From: Polytrichum commune
Taxonomy: Eukaryota > Streptophyta > Polytrichopsida > Polytrichales > Polytrichaceae
NCBI GenBank assembly: GCA_950295325.1
Contig: OX485803.1
Coordinates: 67,783,554 to 67,843,553, forward strand
Length of the DNA stretch: 60,000 bases
Reading direction: 5' to 3'
Made by a program: the position numbers and the translations under genes. Positions 18,901-29,016 of this stretch are shown piece by piece. The notes beneath the pieces are model-generated. The model worked only from the letters and a program-made list of their open reading frames with translations, was not told the DNA's origin and did not search any database. Position 1 is the first letter of the stretch; each line of letters begins with the position of its first letter.

Positions 18901-19945
18901 CAAGGACTCAAAAAATCTGCTATCTTAACTTCCGATATCTTTGCTAAGTAGATACTTGCATCTAGTTTTGTAAGAACAAGGTATACCCTGTCAGTGGGAA
19001 CACGGGGAGGGGGTTTTGGTCAACTACTTGGTGTAGCTTATAGTTTTTTGGTTAGTGTTGTGTGGGGAGTGAAGTACTCTTAGATCCCACTTTGGAGGAG
19101 GAGAAGTGGAGCGATGGTGAGATGATGGTGACTTACATGGCATCGCGAAAAGAGGTTACTCAGCTCACTCTCACTGGAGAGTGGCCAGGCACAAGTGCTT
19201 CAGATGTACGTACAATTTCTGCTTTCCTTGTTCGTTTCTCATCATAAGACAACTTGTTAACACCTAAGGCCTAATAGAGTTGCACTACCTCCAAGCATGC
19301 ACCACAAGTGGAAAAACATCATTAATTTTATCTGCAAATCCGCGAATGGAATATCACAAGGCGCCTACTCCTGACCAAAAGTCCCATTGAGTCAGAGGAT
19401 AAGTCTAATCTCTTGGATACTCTAGCAAATTGGAAGATTTGATCTAGTCAACACATGTGAATTTCCATGCTCTTTTGGGGTTATCTTAGAGTGCAACTCA
19501 GAATTGTTTACTTTGATAACCTCAAGTATTAACATAAATTTTGCAGTCCATTTTATACTCCCTCCGTCCCAAAATGATTGTCCTACCCCCTGGAGTTTTT
19601 TGTCCCAAATGTTTGTCCTACAAACACATTGGGACAAAAAACTCCGGGGGGTAGGACAATCATTTTGGGACGGAGGGAGTATATGCTTTATCTAACAACT
19701 AATGTATGAAATTGAATTGAAAACTGATAAGTACTCAACTTCTGGTTTTATTCTTAAGAGTGGTTACCTACCCACTCTGCTATGGCTCTGGTTGTCCTTT
19801 AAAATAGGTCTGGGCTTCTTTGGTGTTGATATTAGTGTGTTCTTGATTATTGCAGGCTTTACAGCTTTGTTTAGACGCATGTGGGAAAGTTGCTGATGTT
19901 ATGAGGTTGTGCTTAAAAGAACAAGCTGATGGAGATCTTGAATAA
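15980..19945 (+). CDS. MTR3: Exosome RNase PH-like subunit MTR3
   Basis: This encodes an RNase PH-fold subunit of the RNA exosome ring, which threads RNA for 3' processing and decay in nucleus and cytoplasm. Seven exons join in phase: 15980-16142, 16422-16500, 17106-17217, 17853-17973, 18750-18838, 19056-19205 and 19856-19945. All introns have GT-AG ends and the product is 267 residues, close to the plant family length. The start is the first ATG in the frame (MATNASQRRG). Recognisable segments are DGVRLDGRP, TGAVSAAAGSAYAEYGQTKV, FGPRESKKAEAFSEIGRLNC, YPVMLHKALESAVALHTFPK, VVIACASMALADAGIEMYDM and EVTQLTLTGEW. The Arabidopsis orthologue has the same order. The RNase PH family core is complete; plant MTR3 is generally regarded as structural, not catalytic. 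Introns 3 and 6 carry MITEs. Exon 4's acceptor has a weak pyrimidine tract but phase and homology support it. Confidence 0.93.
17514..17678. mobile_element. MITE-like element with about 33-bp terminal inverted repeats, in MTR3 intron 3
   Basis: The left end reads GCATGCTTGGAGGTAGTGT then GGAGGTTTGAATGAAG. The reverse complement of the right end reads CATGCTTGGAGGTAGTGT then TTGAATTTGAATGAAG. The element is about 165 bp and non-coding. Sequence related to its right end plus following bases (ACTACCTCCAAGCATG, then CACAAGTGGAAA) occurs again in intron 6 near 19285-19315, so the family is dispersed. No clear target duplication was found. Confidence 0.7.
19556..19681. mobile_element. Stowaway-type MITE in MTR3 intron 6
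   Basis: The element at 19558-19679 (122 bp) starts CTCCCTCCGTCCC and ends with its reverse complement, flanked by TA on both sides (19556-19557 and 19680-19681). This is the Tc1/mariner-type target duplication and the Stowaway terminal consensus. The inverted repeat extends nearly to the centre (AAAATGATTGTCCTACCCCC in both arms with one or two differences), so transcript from this intron could form a hairpin of about 55 bp. Such intronic hairpins can be processed into small RNAs; that is inference here. Confidence 0.95.
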
Positions 19946-22311
19946 GGAGTGGGGTCAAGCTGTAATTTTACAAAGCTGCAAAATTTAAACCACCAAGTCA
20001 AGAAGATCGCCCTTGTGAAGTGACACATTGCACCTCACTCATGCACTGAAATCTTGCGAGGATGGACGTGAGTTTTGCAACGAAGACCATGGGCCACTGC
20101 TTTTGGTAAATTGGAGGGTGTTCCAATATTCTCCTCTTATGAACGACCTCTCTTTTTGCCAGTAGTTGAACCTGAACCTCTGATTGCGCCATTAATTATA
20201 AGGAGCCTCACAGTTCCTTGCAACGAAGGCCGACGTGGTTGGGAAGGTGTTGATCTACACTGGTCATAGAAAAAAGAACAGTGATTCTTCAGGAATCGTC
20301 TTACGGCCAAAAATATTTCTATTGGCAGTGGAAGTTGAAGATGATTGATCAGTCTTTCATTCTAAGGGTGGGAGCGATTTGAGGAGTTTCAGTTGACAAA
20401 TGCTCTCAGAGCTGGATATGGAGGAAAAGTTTGCATCTGAGGGGGAGTGAACTTGTTTTACCTCTCAAGATAGCATCAAAGAGGCTATCTTTCTGTGCAG
20501 AATGTTAAAATTTATGTATGAATCATGAAAATCTGAGTGTCTACAGTAATGCAAATGGCTGCACAGGACAGACCCTTTCCAGTTTCTTCTAACAGCTGCC
20601 AGAAAGGAAGGCTGACATATCATCATTTTAACATGTCTAAGATTGTCTTCTAAGCTCATTATCTGATCAGGGAGTCTTGAGAAGCTAAGCACACTTGGTA
20701 TTGCAATAGTGGGCTCCAGTGCTTGCAACCATTGATGGGCCTCCTATTTACTTGTTCTTGGTTGCTCCTTGAGTAGAAAGTAGTCTACTTTTATGAGGTC
20801 AGATAGTTGCATCATATCTCAAAACATTACAGTCAGTGAGGCTCTGGTGGTATTTATCTTGTGGGTATGTGATGTGTGTCCATTACTTGACTGCCAAGAT
20901 TGATATGTTAAACCATCAAGTCAGATTGTATCCATGTCACAGTCAAACAGAAGAAGGGAAGACATGGAGTCCAAGAAGTGGCCTTCAAGAGATTCAGTTT
21001 TATTGCTTGTTAACCTCCCATGCATGCTTATTACTATATATACGTGGGCGAGAAAGTTGAACTTTTTGTTGTGTTGGGGAAAACGATTGCAGAGATGCTA
21101 TTGATTGAATGTTGTTCAAAATACAACTTACAACCTTATGGGAATGGTTAAGTTAGCAATGGAAGTGGCTTCTACTTTTCTCCTGTTGATTGCATTACAC
21201 TATAGAGGTTCTGAAATTCTTGTTATTGTCAGCCTTCTCGTTCCAGGAAACTGATCAGTTAATAAAGTGTCTTTAGAAAGAAAGCTTTTGTCTTTTCAGA
21301 GCCCATGTGAGAACAGGGGTGGGCGACCCTAAACCTTCTCCATATATTTACAGGTAATTTAGTTCCGTTAAAAAAGATGAACATGACGGCATTGCAATTT
21401 TCCTCATCATGGAATCCAAAATCATGATCAAATTCTTTCAATTCTATAGTTTTGAAGTTGAACCAAAAAAAACTCATTCTCTTTTTCTTTTCAACCAGTC
21501 TTTTGCATGAGAATGGACTGGCAATTCAAAATTAAACCTCACAAATATACATTTAATTTGTGGGGAGCTTGTATCATGGTTGATACGAGAGGAATTTGAG
21601 GAAAGCAGTCTCCTTTTACATGATAAGTACCTGTGGACTATCTTCAAGTTCTTATGTTGACAGGGATAGACTAGGCTTCAAAAGGACTTGAATCAACCTC
21701 CTCACACTTGCCGCTGCTACCTATCTTCAACTGCGTTGCAGCAAAAGCACCCACAGCCTAAAAGCCGTTTGTATGGGGTTAGGTTAAATCCAAAGGGGGG
21801 CAAGGCAACATGTGATGAGTCTCTGTGAACTGCTTGTTTGCAATCTCCCAAGGTGAAGCTATTTCTTTCAACGACAAACTAATAACTTATTAGGACATCA
21901 TCGTTTTTGCCACCCACCATTGCCAAATCAGAGTGGGTGGGCAGGGGAACTCAGTATTTATTCTGGAAATTGTGGGTTGCTCCCAACTTTGAAGGTTATC
22001 TATCTCGGGTGGTGTATTTTGCTGGACCGCAAATTTATTTGACTACTCACGAGCTTCACCGACACTGAACTTCAAGACTTCGGAGACAGAAAGCTCGGAC
22101 TGTTTTTGCGAATTATGTCAATATTTGGGATCTCCAGAACATGACAAATTGCTGTTTCATAGTCACAAGAAATGAGTAGGGATTGGCGAATTAGGGTTTT
22201 GAAGCGCATCTGAGAGAGCAATTGGGATAGAATTTCGTCCACTGGCTCATTGTTTCAGAGCAGGAATTGGCTACATTGTTGGTATTACTACAGATTTCGC
22301 ACTTTTCTGGA
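19946..22311. other. Intergenic region between MTR3 and ClpF genes
   Basis: This holds the 3' region of MTR3 and the 5' region of the ClpF gene. No coding region, RNA gene or mobile element is recognised. Only short chance ORFs occur, none with family resemblance. The leader of the ClpF gene probably begins in the last 200 bp; no TATA box could be assigned with confidence. Confidence 0.5.
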
Positions 22312-25300
22312 ATGATAACATCTTGTTCCTCTTCTCCGGTAACTCTAGGGTTAGGTGCTTGTAGTAGTCACGCAATGGCGAGTAGTAGAATGCTCTCAAC
22401 ATCGTCAACCAGGAGGATACCAACCACCATCACATGTGACCTTTATCATCATTTGAGTCATCCTTGTGCAAATTCGCACCAGAATCATCATCCCCCCATG
22501 TCATCAGCATTTCGTTCCTTGAAAAAATCATCAGGGTTATCGATGACAAATGTCCCCACTCCTCGGAGGAGAGAAATTTGCTGTAAGGTATGGGGAAGGG
22601 GGGATGGAGATGGGAAGGAGATTGAAGGACCAAAGACAAAGAGGAAACCTTCAGTCGAGAGGAGCGAAGCTGCCAATGAGGAATTGTTACTCTTCTTTTT
22701 CCAACTTGACCTCACCACCAGATTGCAACGAGCTTTGAACCAAGACATGTACGATGTGGCCCAGCAGTTGAGAGAGAAGATTGCGGAGGTGGAGATAGAG
22801 GTGGCCAGACAGAGGGATGCTAAGATGGGGTCTGTGTCATCAAAAGATGAAGCGCAGGACACTGCAATTACCATTTTGCAGTTGAGGGCGGAGCTCCAGA
22901 AGTTCATCCAGGAGGAGGATTATGCTGGTGCGGGAAAATTGAAGAAGAAAATCTCTGGTCTTGAGGCCGAGTCTCTTGCGGCCCAGGCTAAAGCCATGGT
23001 GTTCCGCCAGCTCAATTTCCACTTCCACTTAGGGCAGAAGGTTAGGCACAGGGTTTATGGCTATCGAGGTGTGGTTTGTGGAATGGATCCCTTGTGTTGT
23101 GAGTCTGCTGCGTGGGCGGAGTCTGTGGGGGTTGATCAACTCCCTCGTGGCAGGAATCAACCTTTCTATCAGGTATTGTACATTCTCTCAACTCAATCCT
23201 TCACAATTTCCGATGGAACTCTTCGGTGAATTGAAGCATGCTTGAGGCAAATTCAATAGACTCCGTTCTGTAATACTAGGAACTGTTTCTTTCTTTCTTT
23301 CTTTTTTCCATTTCCAGATGAAAGAGGAATAGGACATCAATTCACAGTCTTGATGAAACTCTTCGGTTGGTTAATCGAAGCATGCTTCAGGCAAATTCAA
23401 GACTTTGTTCTGTAATACTAGGAACAGTTTCTCTTGGGTTCACCGAAGCATGGTCGAGGCAAATTCAGGACTCCGTTTTGTAATTCTAGGAACAGTTTCA
23501 TTCTTCTTCTTTTTCCATTGCCAGATGAAAGAAAAAGAGAAATGAATCCACAAATTGTGATGGAAGTATTTTTCCACCAAAGAAGCATGGTCGAAGCAAA
23601 TTCAAGATTCCATTTTGTAATACTAGGAACTATTTCATTCTTCTTTTTTCCATTGCCAGATGGAAGAAAGGGACATCAATCCACAATCCTGAGGAAACCC
23701 TCCATTCATCGAAGCATGCTTGAGGGAAATTCAACATGGCTCCATCCTGCAATACTAGGAACCGGTTTCATTCCTCTTTTTCCATTGCCAGATGAAAGAA
23801 GAAAGGGGTATCAATCCACAAATTCTGATCAAACTCTTAGATTCATCGAAGCATGCTTGAGACAATTTCAACGAGATTCCGCTCTGTAATAGTAGGAACT
23901 GTTTCATTCTTCTTCTTCCATTCCCAGATGAAAAAGGGACATGAATCACAATCCTGATGAATCTCTTGGGTTCATCGAAGTGTTTCATTCTTGTTCTTTT
24001 TCCATTGCCAGATGAAAGAAGGGGGTGTCTGTTTAGAATCCTGATGAAACTCTTCGGTTCATTGAAGCATGCTCGAGGCAAATTCAAGAATCCATTCTGT
24101 AATACTAGGAATTGTTTCTCTTTGGTCACTGACGCATGGTGAGGCAAATATAGGACTCCGTTCTGTAATACTAGGAACAACTTCATTTTTCTTTTTCCCA
24201 TTGCCAGATGAAAGGAAAGCAATCCACGATCCTGATGAAACTCCTTGGTTCATTGAAGCATAGTTGAGGCAAATTGAAGACTCCATTTTGTTATACTAGG
24301 AACTGTTTCATTCTTTCTCTTTTCTTTTTTGAGACGAATGGAAGATCCCATTGCCACATGAAAGAAAAAAGGGAAATCAATCCACAATTCTGATGAAACT
24401 CTCCTGGACATCGATGAGGCATGGTCGAGGCAAATTCAAAGTCTCCAGGTTGTGATACTAAGAACCGTTCATTCTTCTACTTTTTCTTCTTTTTTCGTTT
24501 TGAGACAAATGTATGATTCCATTGCCAGATGACAGTTCACAAAGAAGCATCTCTAGCATTACATTTTGTGCTGGGGTGATTCTGCACTATGGCCTGAGAT
24601 TCCTCAGATTTTCAGTTGAATCTGCATGGTGTCCCTTGAGTACTGAATCTGCTTTTGAGTGTTTATTTCTAGTTCTGGTCCGGTGCATCAAGTACATAGC
24701 TTTCTTGAGTAGCCTATGTAGTCTCCGGGCAAACCCCTTCAATTGAACCATTCTGTGCTTGGCATTCATGCATGCAATGATGGATCATGAATCTTGAAAA
24801 AATATTCTTGAGGCCATAATATTCTTGAAGTTAGAATTTATTCTTGAACCTTACAAGACTCAAGAATGTTATGAGATCCTTCCAGAGTTTGTTCTTGTTG
24901 AATCGAAGATGGTGGATTGTAGAGACAGACACTAGATGGTTTTGATTTGCCTGGCACTGCTTTGTGTAGGCCAGCAAATCTCAGACATGGTAACTTATGT
25001 AGATTGTTAGTTTTGAGTCCATCTATACATTCATGGGAGTGAGGGCGACTGATGTATTTCACCATATTTTCCAGATTAATTTGTTCCTATTCCTAATTTT
25101 CTCTATGGCCGATGCACTTTTCTACCTGGTCAAAATTTAGCAGTTCACTTTGGTCAGTGGGCATCAAACTTAGGTTCCTGAAAACCTCAAGGGAAAAGTG
25201 TTGTCAGCAGTCAGAATGGATTGGTGATGGTGTTTGGAAATGTGGTTTTTGCAGGTTTTGGTGGATGTTCGGGAGGAGCCATCTTTGATGGTAACTTATG

Positions 25301-25512
25301 TTGCGGAAGATAATCTGGATGTTCCTGAGGAGCCCGACCTAGAACAATTTGACCACCCATATATATATTTTCTCTTTTATGGTATGGATGGGGCTGGAGA
25401 TTTTATTGCTTGCAAGCAACTTAGGGAGAAATATAATGCACCTCGACGAGAACTGCCTTATGAGGGTGATGAGGACGACTCTTCCCCCCCAGGCCCAAGC
25501 GGCCCTGATTAA
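22312..25512 (+). CDS. CLPF: Chloroplast Clp protease adaptor ClpF (UVR plus YccV/HspQ-like domain)
   Basis: ClpF works with ClpS1 as a substrate-selecting adaptor of the chloroplast Clp protease in Arabidopsis. Two exons join in phase 0: 22312-23172 and 25255-25512 (CAG|GTATTG ... GCAG|GTTTTG). They give 372 residues. The first ATG of the frame opens a Ser/Thr/Arg-rich, acid-poor leader (MITSCSSSPVTLGLG) that fits a plastid transit peptide. A helical UVR-type region follows, with LTTRLQRALNQDMYDVAQQL near 134-153 and LRAELQKFIQEEDYAGAGKL near 191-210. The YccV/HspQ-like domain comes last: HLGQKVRHRVYGYRGVVCGM, LPRGRNQPFYQ, then VLVDVREEPSLMVTYVAEDN and FDHPYIYFLFYG across the splice site. 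The intron is about 2.1 kb and full of tandem repeats. The gene looks intact. Confidence 0.93.
23230..24545. repeat. Intronic tandem repeat multiplying a 3'-splice-site-like module
   Basis: About ten degenerate units of roughly 100-145 bp fill the ClpF intron. A unit runs GAAGCATGCTTGAGGCAAAT, TCTGTAATACTAGGAAC, TGTTTCATTC, a pyrimidine run ending TTTTCCATTGCCAG, ATGAAAGAA, CATCAATCCACAATCCTGAT and GAAACTCTTCGG. The TTTTCCATTGCCAG/ATGAAAG box (for example near 23310, 23512, 23650, 23780, 24000 and 24198) is a strong acceptor-like sequence, repeated at least six times upstream of the true acceptor. Confidence 0.85.
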
Positions 25513-27425
25513 ATACCCTCATTTCTTTTGATCTTGTATCAATGTGAATAAAACCATTGCAATTGTGTACATAGAGATATATCTTCCCCTGTGGTTCCTC
25601 CTATTGCAAACATGTCCATTTCTTGTTGCTCAAAGCGATTTGTTTGATCATTGAGACAACATCATAATCATAATCATAATCATAATCTCTCTCGTATCAC
25701 TACAAGTACCTCCTAGTAACCCGAGTTGATCAAGCGCATTATGTGTATCAAATTAGTCTAACTTAGGTCAATTGCCGTCATTCTTGCACCTGCCTGCATC
25801 ACATAGTTTGTGAGTGCAAGAACCTGTCTCATTCTCCAATGGGAATCTACAATGGTGAAACCTATAATGGATAGTGCATGAACTTTGTCTTGCAGCCATT
25901 GTGTTTCTTAGCGTTATCCTAGCATTATCTCTCAGAAACTCATGGTTTGGGAGGTTGTTTTTGCCCACTATTGACATTTATAATGTGCAAGGAGTGTAGA
26001 ACTTTAAGTGAGAATATTTCTTAAATCAATGAAGGAAATCTGAAAGATTTCAACATGAAACTGGTTGGACTTGGAAACACTTGGTTCTTTGACCAATTAT
26101 GTCCAAAATCTCCCTGGACATGGGCCCACTTGGACTACAGTAGCAAGTCAATGACGGCCTCAACACACTGACTTAATATTTAGTTCAAATTCCCAAGTCC
26201 GTCAAACTTGTCATTCTTAGTAATGCTTCAAGTTCTACTCTAATATGTGCAATTATGTTGCTGTACGCTGATTTATTGACATTGCACACTAATTTGAATA
26301 CTTGTAACCACAGTACAAGATTTTTAATTGAAACTGTAGTTGCTATATGGATGAATTAAGAAAGTTATAATTTTTGTAATATGAATATGACCCAACTTAG
26401 GTAATTTGCATGGATAATTAGCATGTACACATGATTCAATGCAGAATTTTGAGAATTTTGAGGTGATGTAAGCAAGTTTCAATCTTATTGAGGGCAATAG
26501 GAAACATTTGCTAGCGAGCATTCATGTTATTCAACCAACAAAAAACATCCCAAGAATAGTGTGTAGGTTGGAGGTTAATTCGTCAAAAATATTATTGTGA
26601 CAATTATTGTAGATTCAAAGACTCTAATTTTTTCTAGTAGTTAACTACATTTAAAATGAATTAACCACAAACTTATAGGGGACATATTTTTTATTATAAC
26701 CCTAATTTATGTAAATATGGAGTATTCAATGAAAACATGACAAAAATGTGCTTTGGCATTGTGAAGAAAGAGTGTATATTTCACAATCTTTCCAGGTTTG
26801 TGGAAATTAGAGTTACAATATGCATGCCACATGTTGTTTTGTGCATCTTTTGTAAATATAGTTGTGATCTTTGGTGATTGTTGGATGCGATGCCTCCACA
26901 TTCATTGTGTACAACTTCTTATGTGGGATCCCTAGACACCAGACTGCCACCACATTTACTACACTTTGGCCTTAGGAGTTTCCATATTTGTTGCGTTTGC
27001 AACATCCAAGGCTTCAATGGCATGCTCTACAACTTTGGCAGGTATTACATGTGTCTTTTGGATGTCATTCTTCCAACGCTTTGTGTACACCACACTCAAG
27101 TAATGGATGCTTCCCTCCATTGCTTAATCTAGCAATCTTGGTACATGTTTTTCTTGGAAAACTCTACTAGTTGTAGATGGTTCCCACCATATGCAATTCG
27201 ACTTGACCATGCAATGAAGATGTGGAGTTATGTTTGACTACTATGAAGGCCTACCCTAACCATACATGGTCTTGCTTGGTCTCCATTCTTACCATAATAA
27301 AATCACCTAGCACTAAAATATCCGTCCACAAAATGGACTTGGGATTTGGTTTTCATTTTGTGGGTCCACAATAATCCACCTCCTCATCTTTTGGTGTGGT
27401 GTTGTCCCCCTTGATTGCCATGTCA
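25513..27425. other. Intergenic region, one microsatellite
   Basis: This lies between the ClpF gene and the large MULE. It is AT-rich without recognisable genes. A short (AATCAT)n run lies at about 25662-25686. The segment around 26040-26130 resembles one at 55440-55530 (see the separate entry). Nothing else can be supported. Confidence 0.5.
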
Positions 27426-27435
27426 CTTCCTGTGT

Positions 27436-27493
27436 CAGGGTTGCTAAAGTATGAGCAGGGAGCAATGAGCGTTGAGCGTTGAACATTGAGAAA
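27436..27493 (+). repeat. Left terminal inverted repeat of the MULE
   Basis: It begins CAGGGTTGCTAAAG and continues into a run of 7-bp subrepeats GAGCNNT: GAGCAAT, GAGCGTT, GAGCGTT, then decaying to GAACATT. Paired with the right end, the first 42 bp differ at seven positions. Subterminal repeats like these are typical transposase-binding sites in this superfamily (inference). Confidence 0.88.
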
Positions 27494-28157
27494 TATAAAA
27501 AAAATGTGTGAAAAAAAATATTTTTTTACTATAAGTTTCATATGTGAGTGGTTGAAAAGAAAAACCTATGGCTATAAATGCTCTCAAAGACGATGAATGG
27601 AGATGAATGGAGTTGGATGAATTGTTTGTAGTTATTTTTATGGATGAAAATGAATTTGGATGATTGTTGAATGAAACTAAAAAAATCAATTATTTAGGAT
27701 CAATTACCAAGTACTTTAGATCCAAGGTTTAAGGTGTTTTTTTGGAAACTAAGGATCTGTACATGGTGTTACGAAACAATTTGAGTGAATACACCATTTT
27801 CAATTAAATTTTATAATTACTTTTAAGCAATACTGAGATTCATCAAATTTATTTTTATGCTAACACAAAGTCAACGATTTTCTCATTATTAGTTGAGTCT
27901 AGGTGGACAAACAGCTCGGGGGATGCACCTTTCATTAAAACCTAGAATCACGTGCGTTCACTACATACTCTACAAACCCCCTATATACAAGTTATTTTTT
28001 GTGAAATGAAGTAATACACATACAATTGCAACAATAAATATACAAGTGACAATATGTATACACAAAAAAACATCCATTCATATATAGTCATTAACATAAG
28101 TATACAAATATACTTTTGAACAATAATCAACCCCTATAATATGTATAACAAAATATC

Positions 28158-28373
28158 CTAGCTTTCATCAACAAAGTCGTTGAAAACTTTTTCATCTCCC
28201 GGATGTAACTCATAAACATTTGATTCACCAATATATGTCATTGTAGCCAATGCAATTATTGTCTCTAAGTCTACCATCAAATGATCAGTAAGATCGTATG
28301 TCCACTTGTTGTTAGCCCCTTTTTGATACCAACATAAACCAATCTCCTTGTTACTTTGAGCTGAACAAATCAT
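28158..28373 (-). CDS. Small ORF, unknown function, related to an ORF at 47.8 kb
   Basis: It encodes 71 residues from ATG at 28373, with an in-frame TAG shortly upstream, to TAG at 28158. It lies inside the MULE, 3' of the methyltransferase-like gene and in the same orientation. It could be a separate small gene, a final exon, or 3' UTR. The last 49 residues (from KWTYDLTDHLMVDLETIIAL to FNDFVDES) align without gaps to a minus-strand ORF at 47757-48092, with about 18 identities plus many conservative changes. The shared pattern is Y-D-x-x-D, D-x-x-x-x-I, T-M, V-x-E-L-x-P-x-D and N-x-F-V-x-x-S. I do not recognise the family. Similarity between two distant loci suggests that it is or was a real protein. 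Confidence 0.5.
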   Translation of the reverse strand: MICSAQSNKEIGLCWYQKGANNKWTYDLTDHLMVDLETIIALATMTYIGESNVYELHPGDEKVFNDFVDES

Positions 28374-29016
28374 TTCAAAACCCTAATACTGCCTCTTTCC
28401 CCGATATTACCTTGACACCTTGTACATGGTTCATACTACCCTATAAGGTTGCTAACAAAAATCGTTAATCCTAGTTAATCCTAATTTCATCTAATATGAA
28501 AACTTATGATATGTAGTATAGTTACAGTACCATACAAGTACAATTATTGTATATTTTTTAAAGGCCTTTCATATATGTACGTAACTATAAATTATAACAT
28601 GTATACCATATGTATATGTAATACGGCAAGGTCCAAATCAATACCCCTCCTGTGCACTCACGTATACTCGTGCATGTTTAGTACAGTGCACCCCCCGAAA
28701 CAAACAGACAACCCCTCTTAAAAACCTCATCATTTACGAGTTTTAGTTACATGTTTCCATGTAAAAGAAATGACATGTTGTTAATTAAACAAAATTGATT
28801 CAATCTAGAAAAATTAATAAAATTTAATCTCTAAAATGGAGATGTCTTCTAAAGTGGATATCCTTTAAAATTAAAAATATGTTTACCGCCACCTCAAAGA
28901 TCACAAAACTACACAATAACTCAAGAATAAATTGAGATGCAAGAATGTAGTGGCCCTTGTAGTCTCACTACATAACATTAAAAAATCAACAAACAATAAG
29001 AGTGTTTACAAAAAGA

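Noticed and set aside
23230-24545. CRISPR-like direct repeats
   Set aside because: Repeat and spacer are not separable, units are long and degenerate, and the array lies inside a plant intron.
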